From an uncultured Granulosicoccaceae bacterium (GTDB taxonomy: Bacteria; Pseudomonadota; Gammaproteobacteria; Granulosicoccales; Granulosicoccaceae), in contig CALGLE010000005.1 in assembly GCA_937930305.1 (NCBI GenBank), positions 1 through 64,000 on the forward strand: a stretch of DNA of 64,000 bases. Direction: 5' to 3'. Below, in pieces: positions 1 through 9,713 of the stretch; position 1 is the first letter of the stretch; every line of letters begins with the position of its first letter. The translations under genes and the position numbers were made by a program. The notes below the pieces were generated by a model that saw only the letters and a list, made by a program, of their open reading frames with translations, did not search any database and was not told the DNA's origin.

Positions 1-218
1 GGTCGGCGGTTCGATCCGGTGTGATTTAATTCGGGAGAGTAAGTCCAAACCGCCAATGGATTTAGATATATTTGGTGGAGCTAGGCGGGATCGAACGGGC
101 AGGCCACCTGCGCTCGACCGTAGGTCGGCGGTTCGATCCGGTGTGATTTAATTCGGGAGAGTAAGTCCAAACCGCCAATGGATTTAGATATATTTGGTGG
201 AGCTAGGCGGGATCGAAC
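1..218. repeat. 96-bp direct repeat containing tRNA-Ala fragments
   Basis: Positions 1-96 and 123-218 are identical, a 122-bp period. Each copy begins with the T-arm of tRNA-Ala in plus orientation (1-17 and 123-139). Each ends with the 3' part of the same tRNA in minus orientation (73-96 and 195-218), including the CCA end. In the second copy the minus-strand tRNA continues into the intact gene. In the first it breaks after the T-loop and runs into 26 unrelated bases (97-122). The plus-oriented T-arm at 123-139 is a perfect 17-bp inverted repeat of 210-226 inside the intact tRNA. It may be a degraded tandem tRNA array, an integration scar or an assembly-edge artefact. Confidence 0.85.
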
Positions 219-270
219 CGCCGACCTCTTGCGTGCCACGCAAGCGCTCTCCCAGCTGAGCTATAGCCCC
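195..270 (-). tRNA. tRNA-Ala, anticodon GGC
   Basis: The reverse complement folds as a standard 76-nt tRNA with an encoded CCA end. It has acceptor GGGGCTA/TAGCTCC, D-arm GCTC...GAGC, anticodon stem CTTGC/GCAAG with loop GTGGCAC (anticodon GGC), and T-arm GGCGG/CCGCC around TTCGATC. It closely resembles E. coli alaX/alaW as I recall them, which also lie near gltX. Truncated copies of its 3' end and T-arm lie immediately downstream. Confidence 0.96.
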
Positions 271-319
271 ACACGAGCGCGTAGATTACGGCTGTGCACT
301 CATCCTGTCAAGCCAGAAC

Positions 320-1726
320 TCATAAAGACTGGCAGTATTGAACAGCGGCCACTAATCGCTGCAGCACAGCTTCCCGGCCCATGATCGATAGTGTCTGGTC
401 TAACGCAGGGGATGCCGTATTGCCAGTCACAGCCACACGCAGCGGCAAACCCACTTTTCCAAATCCCACATCCAGTTCTGTCACTGTTGATTGCAAGCAG
501 GCATCAATGGCTTCAGGTGTGAACTCATCCAACTTCGCTAGGTTATCGTGCACGGCTTGCAACCGTGTGCCGGCGTCGGCTGAAAACTGTTTCTTAACCG
601 CCTTCTCATCATATTCGGCCGGCGCTTGGTAGAACGGCATGGCGCCCTTTGCCATTTCTGCCAAGGTTTTCGCACGATCTCTAAGTAGGTCGGCAACAAC
701 AGCCACCTCTGGCCCACCGGTTGTATCGACGCCCGCTTTGATTAAGTGCTCACTCAGTCCCTCAGCTAGCGTCTCCGCAGAGGCGGATTGTAAATATTGC
801 TGGTTGAGCCAATCGAGCTTCTTCACATCGAAAACCGCGCCGGACTTATTGACGTTATCGAGGCTGAACAGCTTTATCATTTCATCTTGCGAGAAGACTT
901 CTTGGTCACCGTGTGACCAACCTAACCGTACAAGGTGATTTAACAAAGCATCTCGAAGGTAGCCATCTTCAGCGTACTGCATCACGCTCACAGCACCATG
1001 GCGCTTAGACATGCGTTTGCCGTCTTCTCCTAAAATCATGGGCAAATGCGCGAAAACTGGCAACTTAGCGCCTAGGGCATTAAAAATATTTATCTGCCGG
1101 GGTGTGTTATTCACATGATCATCACCACGAATGACGTGGGTAATTTCCATGTCCATATCATCAACAACGACACACAAGTTATAAGTGGGTGTGCCGTCAG
1201 AGCGCAAGATGACCAAATCATCCAGCTCGCTGTTCTCAACCGTGATGGGGCCTTTCACTGCATCTTCGATGACGACAGCACCCGAGGTTGGGTTTTTAAA
1301 ACGAATGACGGGATCAATGCCTTCAGGTGGCGTATCGGAACGATCACGCCAATAGCCGTTATAACGTGGCTTCTCTTTCTTAGCCATCGCCGTCTCCCGC
1401 ATGGCGGTTAATTCTTCTGGCGTGCAGTAACATCGATAGGCGTGGCCAGCATCCAACAACTGATTGACCACTTCTCGATAACGATCGAATCGTTGGGTTT
1501 GGAAAATCGGGCCTTCGTCGTAATCCAGGCCCATCCACTCCATGCTATCCATGATGACTTGCACCGCTTCCTCGGTGGAGCGTTCACGGTCAGTGTCTTC
1601 AATCCGCAAGACAAATTCACCGCCATTTTGGCGGGCAAAAAGGTAGTTGAACAACGCCGTTCGGGCACTGCCAATGTGCAGGTATCCGGTGGGGCTGGGA
1701 GGAAAACGAGTACGCACTTTAGTCAT
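320..1726 (-). CDS. gltX: glutamyl-tRNA synthetase
   Basis: Cytoplasmic class I aminoacyl-tRNA synthetase that charges tRNA-Glu with glutamate. The product is 468 residues, normal for the family. The HIGH-type motif is at about residues 14-19 (YLHIGS) and the KMSKS-type motif near 237-241 (KRMSK). The open frame continues upstream, but the ATG at 1726 gives the family N-terminus (MTKVRTRFPPSPTG), and an upstream start would run into the divergent PP2C gene. It is transcribed away from that gene across a 68-bp gap and towards the tRNA-Ala gene. Confidence 0.97.
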   Translation of the reverse strand: MTKVRTRFPPSPTGYLHIGSARTALFNYLFARQNGGEFVLRIEDTDRERSTEEAVQVIMDSMEWMGLDYDEGPIFQTQRFDRYREVVNQLLDAGHAYRCYCTPEELTAMRETAMAKKEKPRYNGYWRDRSDTPPEGIDPVIRFKNPTSGAVVIEDAVKGPITVENSELDDLVILRSDGTPTYNLCVVVDDMDMEITHVIRGDDHVNNTPRQINIFNALGAKLPVFAHLPMILGEDGKRMSKRHGAVSVMQYAEDGYLRDALLNHLVRLGWSHGDQEVFSQDEMIKLFSLDNVNKSGAVFDVKKLDWLNQQYLQSASAETLAEGLSEHLIKAGVDTTGGPEVAVVADLLRDRAKTLAEMAKGAMPFYQAPAEYDEKAVKKQFSADAGTRLQAVHDNLAKLDEFTPEAIDACLQSTVTELDVGFGKVGLPLRVAVTGNTASPALDQTLSIMGREAVLQRLVAAVQYCQSL

Positions 1727-1794
1727 GCAGCAAAGTGTAGCACCCAACACCTTCAAGCTATACTGGTGGCCACCGGTAAACCCTGAACATCTCC

Positions 1795-2562
1795 ATGTCC
1801 TCAACAGGCACACAACAACTCACTCGCCCGTGGTGGTTCTCCAGCGCGCGAACCAACGTGGGTCACGTGCGCCGAGCCAATGAAGACGCCTTTCTGGACG
1901 CTCGAGAGCAAGGCCTGTGGGTGGTAGCCGATGGCATGGGAGGTCACAGCCGAGGCGACTGGGCTAGCCAATCCATCATAGAAACGCTGCACGATTTCAC
2001 CGCCAGCAAAAACGCCGAGCGAGATCTAGATGAAATCATTCAGCGCTTAGATGCCGCCAATCGGCAATGCCGATCAGAATCCGCCGGACAAGGCACCATG
2101 GGCAGCACCGTCGCGGCACTCTACATTTTTGGCACCGAGGCTTACGTCATTTGGGCTGGCGATAGCCGAATCTACCGCTATCGGGAACCCGATTTTGTGC
2201 AGCTCACCGATGATCATTCGCTGGTGCAAGAGTTGTATCGCTTGGGTGAATTAGAAGATGATGATTTAGATAACCACCCCTCATCAAATGTAATCACCCG
2301 GGCGGTTGGTGTGCACGACTCGTTAGAAACACAGGTGAGAAAAATATCAGTGCAACCCGGCGACCGCTATCTATTATGTAGCGACGGTTTGTTTAAGGAT
2401 GTAGCCCCTGACGAGCTCAAAGAACGGATGATTCAATCTGGGCCGGATCAAGCGTTGGATGCGATGATGTCGCTGGCCTTACGCCGAGGCGGCACAGACA
2501 ACATCACCGCTATTGTGGTGCAAATACCCGTAGCGGCGGCCGGTCCTTGGCCACCCCAATAA
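1795..2562 (+). CDS. PP2C-family serine/threonine phosphatase
   Basis: Metal-dependent protein phosphatase of the PPM/PP2C (Stp1-like) type, 255 residues, soluble, a single catalytic domain. The metal-binding and core motifs are in order: GHVRRANEDAFL near 23-34, VVADGMGGH near 43-51, GSTVAAL near 103, WAGDSRIYR near 121, LCSDGLF near 193-199 and DNITAIVVQ near the C-terminus. Such enzymes reverse serine/threonine phosphorylation by Hanks-type kinases. No kinase or FHA gene is nearby, so the substrate is unknown. It converges on clpB with two bases between the stops. Confidence 0.9.
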   Translation: MSSTGTQQLTRPWWFSSARTNVGHVRRANEDAFLDAREQGLWVVADGMGGHSRGDWASQSIIETLHDFTASKNAERDLDEIIQRLDAANRQCRSESAGQGTMGSTVAALYIFGTEAYVIWAGDSRIYRYREPDFVQLTDDHSLVQELYRLGELEDDDLDNHPSSNVITRAVGVHDSLETQVRKISVQPGDRYLLCSDGLFKDVAPDELKERMIQSGPDQALDAMMSLALRRGGTDNITAIVVQIPVAAAGPWPPQ

Positions 2563-2564
2563 GG

Positions 2565-5201
2565 TTAATGCACTACTGATTCCGCATCCGTTCCATCGTC
2601 AGTCACCTCATCCGCCGTTTCAGTTTTAGTAAACGCTAACCCACCGCTGCTTACCGAAACATGCACTTTGTCACCCGGCAGAAAATCCCCGGCCAGTAAC
2701 CGCTGTGCCAATGGGTTTTCAACTTGCTGCTGGATCTCACGCTTTAACGGCCGAGCCCCGTACACCGGATCAAACCCAGCTTTGCCAATTCGATCGAGCG
2801 CTGCATCGCTGACCACCAAATCCAGTTCACGCGTCGCCAATCGTTTAGCCAAACGTTTCATTTGAATTCCGCAAATTAAACGGATGTGTTCAGCTGCTAA
2901 TGGACGGAACACCACAGTCTCATCGATTCGATTGACAAACTCTGGCCGAAAATGCGTACCCACAATATCCATAACCGCAGACTTCATTTCAGCGTATTGA
3001 TCAACACCGGACTTCTCTTGAATGACGTGGCTACCTAAGTTCGATGTCATCACAATGACCGCGTTTCGGAAATCCACCGTGCGCCCTTGCCCATCAGTTA
3101 AACGACCATCATCCAATACTTGCAACAAGATGTTAAACACATCAGGGTGAGCTTTCTCCACCTCATCCAACAAAATCACCGAATAGGGTTTTCTACGGAT
3201 ACTTTCAGTCAGATACCCGCCCTCTTCGTAACCCACATAACCTGGCGGTGCACCAATTAAACGCGCAACCGAGTGCTTTTCCATAAACTCCGACATATCT
3301 ACACGCACCAGTGCATCGTCATCATCGAAAAGAAAATGAGCTAAGGCTTTGGTTAATTCTGTTTTACCCACACCGGTTGGGCCCAAAAATAGGAAAGAAC
3401 CAATGGGGCGATTTGGGTCACTTAATCCCGCACGGGACCGACGCACAGCGTCAGACACAGCTTCTACCGCTTCAGCTTGGCCGATGACTCGTTTACCCAG
3501 TTCATCTTCCATACGCAATAACTTATCGCGCTCGCCTTCCATCATTTTACTGACCGGAATTCCCGTCCACTTCGAAACAACATCAGCAATTTCATCGCTG
3601 GTTACATTGTTTCTCAGTAACTGCATATCTTCTTCGTCAGCATGCTCCAAAGCTTCTTCCAACTGTTTTTCAAGCTCTGGAATTTTGCCGTATTGCAGCT
3701 CTGACATACGGGCCAGATCCCCACCACGACGTGCCGTCTCAAAATCCAACCGCACACGTTCCAGTTCCTCTTTTACCGAGGTCGCCCCTTGAACAGAAGC
3801 TTTTTCAGACAGCCAGATCTCTTCCAAGTCCGCGTAGTCTTTTTCAACTTCCGCAATGCTGGCGTCCAAGTCTTGCAAGCGGCGTATCGACGCATCATCG
3901 GTTTCTTTCGCCAAGGCCTCACGTTCAATTTTTAATTGAATCACTCGTCGTTCCAGCCGATCCAATTCTTCGGGCTTGGAGTCAATCTCCATGCGAATGT
4001 GCGAAGCGGCTTCATCGATTAAGTCAATTGCCTTATCAGGCAACTGCCGATCGCTGATGTAGCGATTTGATAAGGTCGCTGCAGCGACGATAGCAGGATC
4101 GGTGATTTCCACGCCATGGTGTACTTCATAGCGTTCCTTCAAGCCCCGAAGGATTGCTATGGTGTGCTCTACCGTTGGTTCATCCACAATGATTTTTTGG
4201 AAGCGGCGCTCGAGTGCAGCATCTTTTTCAACATACTGCCGATACTCATCTAACGTGGTTGCACCGATGCAATGCAGTTCCCCACGAGCTAATGCAGGCT
4301 TTAACATGTTGCCAGCGTCCATTGCACCGTCCGCTTTTCCAGCGCCTACCATGGTGTGAATTTCATCAATAAACAAAATGATTTGCCCTTCCTGTTTGGC
4401 TAAATCATTCAACACCGCTTTTAAGCGCTCTTCAAATTCACCTCGAAACTTGGCGCCCGCGATGAGCGCACCCATATCCAGCGACAACACACGCTTATTG
4501 CGAACGCCTTCCGGCACTTCACCATCAACGATACGTTGTGCCAAGCCTTCAACAATGGCGGTTTTACCCACCCCGGGCTCACCAATGATCACAGGATTGT
4601 TTTTCGTTCGCCGTTGCAACACTTGAATGGCGCGACGAATTTCATCATCACGCCCAATGACGGGATCAATTTTTCCTTGCTCTGCACGTTCGGTTAAATC
4701 AATGGTGTACTTTTCTAATGCTTGCCGTTGATCTTCCGCGTTTGGATCATTGATTGGGTCACTGCCGTGTACATCGGTTATGGTTTTTTGCACTGCCGCC
4801 AAATTAGCGCCATGTTTAGTGAGGGCTTTTGCAACGGGCTCTTTACCCTCTTCTAACAACGCCAATATGAACAACTCGGAAGAGATGTATTGATCGCCAC
4901 GCATTTGTGACAGCTTATCGGTTAAGTTCAGTAATCGATTTAAAGCATTCGATACATGCAGCTGACCGCCACTGCCCTGTACGGATGCCATGGAATCGAG
5001 TTGCTGCGTGAGCGCAGAACGTAAGCCATTCACATTCACACCAGACTGAGCCAGCAAAGGGCGAACACCACTGCCGTCCTGATCAAGGAACGCCAACATT
5101 AAATGTGCAGGCTCGATGAACTGGTGATCGCGGCCCACGGCCATCGATTGCGCATCTTGCAACGCCAGTTGAAATTTACTAGTGAGTTTATCCATCCGCA
5201 T
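2565..5201 (-). CDS. clpB: ATP-dependent disaggregase ClpB
   Basis: Hexameric AAA+ chaperone that rescues aggregated proteins together with DnaK. The product is 878 residues, slightly longer than E. coli ClpB. In order: a Clp N-domain (about 1-150), the first ATPase with Walker A GEPGVGKT at 207-214, the coiled-coil M-domain (about 410-530), and the second ATPase with GPTGVGKT near 610 and the ClpB C-terminal domain. The first residues ([11 protein letters not shown]) match the family start. The 93-bp upstream gap contains a CTTGAA element that could be a heat-shock -35. Confidence 0.97.
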   Translation of the reverse strand: MRMDKLTSKFQLALQDAQSMAVGRDHQFIEPAHLMLAFLDQDGSGVRPLLAQSGVNVNGLRSALTQQLDSMASVQGSGGQLHVSNALNRLLNLTDKLSQMRGDQYISSELFILALLEEGKEPVAKALTKHGANLAAVQKTITDVHGSDPINDPNAEDQRQALEKYTIDLTERAEQGKIDPVIGRDDEIRRAIQVLQRRTKNNPVIIGEPGVGKTAIVEGLAQRIVDGEVPEGVRNKRVLSLDMGALIAGAKFRGEFEERLKAVLNDLAKQEGQIILFIDEIHTMVGAGKADGAMDAGNMLKPALARGELHCIGATTLDEYRQYVEKDAALERRFQKIIVDEPTVEHTIAILRGLKERYEVHHGVEITDPAIVAAATLSNRYISDRQLPDKAIDLIDEAASHIRMEIDSKPEELDRLERRVIQLKIEREALAKETDDASIRRLQDLDASIAEVEKDYADLEEIWLSEKASVQGATSVKEELERVRLDFETARRGGDLARMSELQYGKIPELEKQLEEALEHADEEDMQLLRNNVTSDEIADVVSKWTGIPVSKMMEGERDKLLRMEDELGKRVIGQAEAVEAVSDAVRRSRAGLSDPNRPIGSFLFLGPTGVGKTELTKALAHFLFDDDDALVRVDMSEFMEKHSVARLIGAPPGYVGYEEGGYLTESIRRKPYSVILLDEVEKAHPDVFNILLQVLDDGRLTDGQGRTVDFRNAVIVMTSNLGSHVIQEKSGVDQYAEMKSAVMDIVGTHFRPEFVNRIDETVVFRPLAAEHIRLICGIQMKRLAKRLATRELDLVVSDAALDRIGKAGFDPVYGARPLKREIQQQVENPLAQRLLAGDFLPGDKVHVSVSSGGLAFTKTETADEVTDDGTDAESVVH

Positions 5202-5253
5202 GATTAAGTTCTCCGTCTACGGACTAAAGCTAATTGAATGCATCAAAAGTAAT

Positions 5254-5274
5254 GCTGACTTGCATCAATTCAAG
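5254..5274 (-). promoter_or_regulatory. possible heat-shock (sigma32) promoter of clpB
   Basis: On the minus strand, GCTCTTGAATTG at about 5269-5277 contains the sigma32 -35 core CTTGAA. The expected CCCCAT-type -10 is only weakly matched downstream (CAGCATTA). The position, about 70 bases upstream of the clpB start, and the known heat-shock control of clpB favour it. The poor -10 argues against it. Confidence 0.3.
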
Positions 5275-5294
5275 AGCGGTAATTGAGCGTCGTT

Positions 5295-6137
5295 CTACCT
5301 TTCTAACCATGCGATCAAGGCCATCCGACCACTTCGTGCACCATCACGTCTATATGAATGAAAGCGCTGCACATCACTCATCGTGCACCAATGCCCACCA
5401 CCGATGGAAACAGCCATCGGTGCTTGAGAATTTTTTTGACGCATTGCCCAAGAGCGCTGGATGATGTGGTGAGCCAAGCCATAAATATCCGCCAGCAGCT
5501 TATCCGAGTTGACAGGGTGTGGTTTGAAACAAGCGTGTTGTGCATCATCAGCTGACACAAACGCCTGTCTGACTTCAGGTCCCACTTCAAATTTTTCCGG
5601 ACCGATGGCAGGGCCTAACCAGGCATGCAGCGGCTCATTAATTGAGAACTTGTCCAAGCAAGCCTCCAGCACCCCATTCGCCAACCCTTTCCAACCCGCG
5701 TGAGCCACAGCGAGCTTTGTGCCAGAGCCATTTGTGAACACAACTGGCAAACAATCGGCGGTTACCACACACAGCACTTCGTTCGGTTGATCAGTAAACG
5801 CAGCATCTGCCTCTTCCGGCTGGGCATCGGCTTGGGCATTGGAAGGGGCTACTTCTTCCGGTAAATGCAGAACGCGGCGCCCATGAACCTGATTTAACCA
5901 GTGAGGTTCGGCTGGAATGGATTCGGAAACCATCAACAACTGCCGATTTTCACGCACGGCCTGTGGGTTATCCTTTACATGCAAACCCAAGTTTAAAGAA
6001 TCATACGGCGGCAGACTGACCCCACCTAAGCGTGTGGTATTGAACGCACGTACATGGCTGGGCGCAGCCCAATCGGGGGTAAGCGTCTCTATTGAGCTAA
6101 CCAACGTAGCTGACTCGATCACTGTCATCTGGGCCAT
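5295..6137 (-). CDS. pgeF: laccase-domain purine nucleoside phosphorylase (YfiH/PgeF)
   Basis: Member of the multicopper-polyphenol-oxidase/LACC1 superfamily. Family members are now known to act on purine nucleosides and have also been linked to peptidoglycan editing. The 280-residue form has the family signatures NTTRLGGVS near the start, a TADCLPVVF cysteine segment and AHAGWKGLANG with its histidine. The open frame extends much further upstream, but that part overlaps rluD. ATGs at 6137 and 6128 are plausible, overlapping the rluD end by about 32-41 bases. In proteobacteria this gene commonly follows rluD, as here. Confidence 0.9.
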   Translation of the reverse strand: MAQMTVIESATLVSSIETLTPDWAAPSHVRAFNTTRLGGVSLPPYDSLNLGLHVKDNPQAVRENRQLLMVSESIPAEPHWLNQVHGRRVLHLPEEVAPSNAQADAQPEEADAAFTDQPNEVLCVVTADCLPVVFTNGSGTKLAVAHAGWKGLANGVLEACLDKFSINEPLHAWLGPAIGPEKFEVGPEVRQAFVSADDAQHACFKPHPVNSDKLLADIYGLAHHIIQRSWAMRQKNSQAPMAVSIGGGHWCTMSDVQRFHSYRRDGARSGRMALIAWLER

Positions 6138-7134
6138 CAACCAAAGCCTGCAGCTGGGACACGAGTTGATGCATGTCCTGAGGTAATGCGGCTTCAAATC
6201 GCACCGGATCATCCGTTTCTGGGTGGTTAAACCCCAGCTCTTTTGCGTGCAACGCTTGCCGTTTGAAGCGATCAGTGATGTCGCGCACCGGCTCCGGTAA
6301 TCTTTGTAATGCCCTGCCGTGTTGGTATACACCATCACCAATCAACGGAAAACCTAAGTGCGTCATATGCACGCGAATTTGATGAGTGCGACCGGTTTCA
6401 AGCTGAACACGCACCAAGGCACAGCCGGGGTAGCGTTCTAACACCGAGAAATGCGTAACCGCGCGTTTCCCGTTCCCCACAACAGCCATTCGTTGCCGAT
6501 TCTTTGGATGACGCCCAATCGGCTCATCTACCGTGTCCTCTTGCGGCGGTTCCCCCGCCACAACGGCGTAATAAATGCGGGATACGCTGCGCGCCTGCAG
6601 TTGCCGAACTAAATGGGTGTGGGCTTCTAATGATCTTGCCACCACGCAAAGTCCCGTGGTGTCTTTGTCCAGTCGATGAACCACACCCGCCCGTGGCACT
6701 CCCGCCAAACCTGCGTCTAGGTGCAACAAACCGTTCATCACCGTGCCATGACGATTCCCCGGCGCAGGATGCATCACCAAGTCCGCTTGCTTATTCAGCA
6801 CCAGCACTGATGTATCTTGATGTATCAATTCTAAAGGCACATCTTCCGCTTCAATGGACAGCTCGCCTTCCGCCAATGACTCCTCAAAGGTTGATCGAAG
6901 CACATCCTCCGGCAGCTCCAAAACCACCCGTTCTGCACCCATCACCCGGGATTTACCGGGCTTTTGCTCTCCATTGACCGCGATGAAGCCCTTTTTTAGC
7001 CAGCTGGAAAGCCGCGAGCGCGAATATTGCGGGAATAGTTTCGCGATTGCGGCATCCAATCGCTCACCGGCCCAATCAATCGGAATGGTGGCACAAAGGT
7101 CATCTGGCTTAGCCGGATCATTCGCTATACTCAT
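6097..7134 (-). CDS. rluD: 23S rRNA pseudouridine synthase RluD
   Basis: RluA-family pseudouridine synthase, expected to modify uridines in helix 69 of 23S rRNA. The product is 345 residues. It has an N-terminal S4 RNA-binding domain (about 20-85) and a catalytic domain with HRLDKDTTG, whose Asp156 is the predicted nucleophile. It is divergent from bamD with only six bases between the start codons, a pairing conserved in gammaproteobacteria. pgeF follows with an overlap, so the two are probably co-transcribed. Confidence 0.95.
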   Translation of the reverse strand: MSIANDPAKPDDLCATIPIDWAGERLDAAIAKLFPQYSRSRLSSWLKKGFIAVNGEQKPGKSRVMGAERVVLELPEDVLRSTFEESLAEGELSIEAEDVPLELIHQDTSVLVLNKQADLVMHPAPGNRHGTVMNGLLHLDAGLAGVPRAGVVHRLDKDTTGLCVVARSLEAHTHLVRQLQARSVSRIYYAVVAGEPPQEDTVDEPIGRHPKNRQRMAVVGNGKRAVTHFSVLERYPGCALVRVQLETGRTHQIRVHMTHLGFPLIGDGVYQHGRALQRLPEPVRDITDRFKRQALHAKELGFNHPETDDPVRFEAALPQDMHQLVSQLQALVDGPDDSDRVSYVG

Positions 7135-7140
7135 ATCCCT

Positions 7141-7923
7141 ATGATACGTCTTAACACCACCCGATATCGCCGATGGCTGACAACGTTCTTCGTCGTGTCC
7201 TCATTGATCCTCACTGCTTGCGCCTCATCTGGTGGCGGCGGAACCAATAGCGGAGATACGCCAGAAGGGTTATACGGCGCCGCCAAACGTGCGCTGACCC
7301 GCGGTGATTACCTAACAGCAATTGATTTATTTGAATCTTTGGGCGCGCAATTTCCATTTGGAACTTACACGCAAAAAGCCCAGCTGGAGGTCACCTACGC
7401 TTATTACAAGCAAGACGAATACGACAATGCCATCGCAGCCGCCGATCGATATATAAAACTGTACCCGCGCGACGAAACCGTCGACTACGCCATGTACATG
7501 AAAGGCTTATCAAATTTCAGTCGAGGCGGCTCCCCCATGGAGCGCTTCTTCCCGCGTAAATTAGCCTATGTTGATCAAAACTGGTTGCGCTCAGCCTATG
7601 TAGAATTCGACTCATTAGTACGGCGATACCCCGACAGCCAATACGCCGAAGATGCCATCGAACGAATGTCATACTTACGCGATGAAATGGCCCGACATGA
7701 ATTAATCACAGCTCGCTACTACTACAACCGAGGCGCAATGGTGGCCAGCGTGAATCGGGTGATCTATCTACTAGAACACTTTAAAGATTCCAAGCATGTG
7801 CCCAACGCGTTGGCCTTGATGGCTTCAGCTCAAAAGTCCCTCGGGCAATTGGACTTATTTGAAGATACGCTGCGCGTATTATCAGAAACCGACCCAGAAC
7901 ACCCGGCACTAGCGCGTTTGTAG
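7141..7923 (+). CDS. bamD: outer membrane assembly lipoprotein BamD
   Basis: Essential periplasm-facing lipoprotein of the BAM complex that inserts beta-barrel proteins into the outer membrane. The product is 260 residues. It has a type II signal peptide (basic start, hydrophobic stretch, lipobox ending LTAC at about residues 24-27) followed by TPR-like helical repeats. A conserved repeat containing YPRDETVDYAMYMKGL matches the family well. It is divergent from rluD, and a 177-bp gap separates it from the pilS start. Confidence 0.95.
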   Translation: MIRLNTTRYRRWLTTFFVVSSLILTACASSGGGGTNSGDTPEGLYGAAKRALTRGDYLTAIDLFESLGAQFPFGTYTQKAQLEVTYAYYKQDEYDNAIAAADRYIKLYPRDETVDYAMYMKGLSNFSRGGSPMERFFPRKLAYVDQNWLRSAYVEFDSLVRRYPDSQYAEDAIERMSYLRDEMARHELITARYYYNRGAMVASVNRVIYLLEHFKDSKHVPNALALMASAQKSLGQLDLFEDTLRVLSETDPEHPALARL

Positions 7924-8040
7924 GGGTTTCCTCATTGAATCGAGCCTCGTAGCCTAGGCCCTGAATTTAACGCCAATGCCCGTTCTTGCTTATGCTTAAT
8001 GTGAATCAGTTCCCAGAACTGCGCCTACTACGCTCCACCT

Positions 8041-8088
8041 AGAGACTGAGCGTCTCTATATAAGGTGTTGGGGAGCAAATCTTGCTCC
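8041..8088. promoter_or_regulatory. two short inverted repeats before pilS
   Basis: AGAGAC/GTCTCT at 8041-8057 is a 6-bp stem with a 5-nt loop. GGAGCAA/TTGCTCC at 8072-8088 is a 7-bp stem with a 3-nt loop. Neither has a T-tract. The second sits 12 bases before the preferred pilS ATG and could mask its initiation region. It would be coding if the GTG at 8065 is used. Confidence 0.35.
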
Positions 8089-8100
8089 GACGCGTGTGAT

Positions 8101-9711
8101 ATGCACGAATCCAACCCCAAAACTCAGACTAAGCTGCGTTCGCCGTACACGCCCGATTGGCCAGTCATGCGGTTGATGAACAGCTACCGATTGGTGGTGG
8201 TGTTTGCATTGGCTGCGGTTTACTACCTGGTTTGGGGTCAGCAATCGCTAGGCCAAAGGTCCGCCGGGCTGTTTGAATTCACACTCTTTGCTTACTGCGC
8301 GTTGGTATTGGTGTCGATCTATTTAGAAAGGCGGTGTTGGCCCAGCGTGAACACACTGTTCTACTTACAAAACTATCTCGATATTTTGTGTATCGTGAGT
8401 TTGATGTACGCCAGTGGGGGCGTGCAGAGTGGATTAGGGCCGCTGCTGCTCATCAACATCGCCTTATTGAGCCAGCTAACAACCACTCGCCACGCTTTAC
8501 TGTTTGCAGCCATCGCCACCTCCACCGTCTTGTCTGCCGAGATGTTTGCCGGTTTGCTGTACGGGCGCTGGGCAACCGCCTTTGAGAAAACAGCCCTACT
8601 GGGTATGTTGTTATTCTCGGTTGCCTGGTTGGTCACGGTACCTTTACGTCGATTACTCGATCGGCAAGTCACACAACCCACAAAGAATCGCGCCGCGTTA
8701 GACGCACAAGAAATCGCCACGCTAAATGAAGAGATCATTCGAGAGTTGGATTCTGGCGTACTGGTACTGAACGCACAAAATCAAGTCGTGATGATTAACG
8801 ACATGGCCAGAACCCTTCTGGGCACAGAATTTACCGAGCTCCCGATTCATCTGGGCCGCCTATGCCCAGAGTTGATGGAAAATTTGGAACACAGCATTAT
8901 GAGACCGAATTCTGGTGTGCAGGCATTCAACGTTGCCTCAACTAATCAGGACATACTGCCGAAGTTCACCCCACTCTCTACCGGTGGTGCATTGATTCGC
9001 ATTGATGATCACTCGGCCATTCGCCAACAGTTTCAACAACTAAAGATGGCGTCATTGGGGCGACTATCCGCCAGCATCGCGCACGAAATTCGTAATCCAC
9101 TCAGTGCCATCTCCCATGCCACACAGTTGCTGCAGGAATCTGAAACCAAAGACACCGTAGATCAACAGCTGCTGGCCATTGCTCATAAAAACACTGATCG
9201 TATCAACCGAATCATTGAAGATATCCTGCAATTATCGAATCGACAAAAAATTCGTCGCGATACATTAGATATATCCCACGCTCTGAAAGATTTCTGTCAT
9301 CGCTTTGAGGGTGAAAGTTTACGCCCTGGCTCCTCGATTGAAATGAATGTAGACCCTGGCCTCGTAGCCGTGTTCGACCCTCACCATTTGGACCAAGTCC
9401 TTTGGAATGTTTGTTCGAACGCATTGCATCACAACAAGACCATAGACATTGCAATCCAAATAAACGCATTTCAGGAATCCCCCAACCACACCATCATCGA
9501 TATCACCGATAACGGCCGTGGTATTGCCGATTTGGATCGACAGAAACTGTTTGAGCCCTTTTATTCTACGCATCACGAAGGATGCGGCTTAGGGCTTTAT
9601 ATCATTCGGGAGTTGTGCGAACTGAATAAAGCTGAAATCCACTGTGTGGATTCTAAAGAAGGCGCACACTTTAGAATCACGCTGGCCAAAGCCCAGCAGA
9701 TGGCAGCGTAA
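8101..9711 (+). CDS. pilS: type IV pilus sensor histidine kinase PilS
   Basis: Inner-membrane kinase of the PilS/PilR system controlling pilin transcription. The 536-residue form has about six membrane helices (roughly residues 30-185), a PAS-like segment (about 205-300) and a HisKA/HATPase core. The phosphoacceptor is His328 in SIAHEIRNPLSA, with the N-box NALHHN, G1 DNGRGI and G2 GLGLYI. The start is uncertain: ATG at 8101 is preferred, while GTG at 8065 and ATG at 8169 are open and no convincing Shine-Dalgarno decides. pilR begins two bases after its stop codon, which argues for one transcript. Confidence 0.92.
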   Translation: MHESNPKTQTKLRSPYTPDWPVMRLMNSYRLVVVFALAAVYYLVWGQQSLGQRSAGLFEFTLFAYCALVLVSIYLERRCWPSVNTLFYLQNYLDILCIVSLMYASGGVQSGLGPLLLINIALLSQLTTTRHALLFAAIATSTVLSAEMFAGLLYGRWATAFEKTALLGMLLFSVAWLVTVPLRRLLDRQVTQPTKNRAALDAQEIATLNEEIIRELDSGVLVLNAQNQVVMINDMARTLLGTEFTELPIHLGRLCPELMENLEHSIMRPNSGVQAFNVASTNQDILPKFTPLSTGGALIRIDDHSAIRQQFQQLKMASLGRLSASIAHEIRNPLSAISHATQLLQESETKDTVDQQLLAIAHKNTDRINRIIEDILQLSNRQKIRRDTLDISHALKDFCHRFEGESLRPGSSIEMNVDPGLVAVFDPHHLDQVLWNVCSNALHHNKTIDIAIQINAFQESPNHTIIDITDNGRGIADLDRQKLFEPFYSTHHEGCGLGLYIIRELCELNKAEIHCVDSKEGAHFRITLAKAQQMAA

Positions 9712-9713
9712 AC

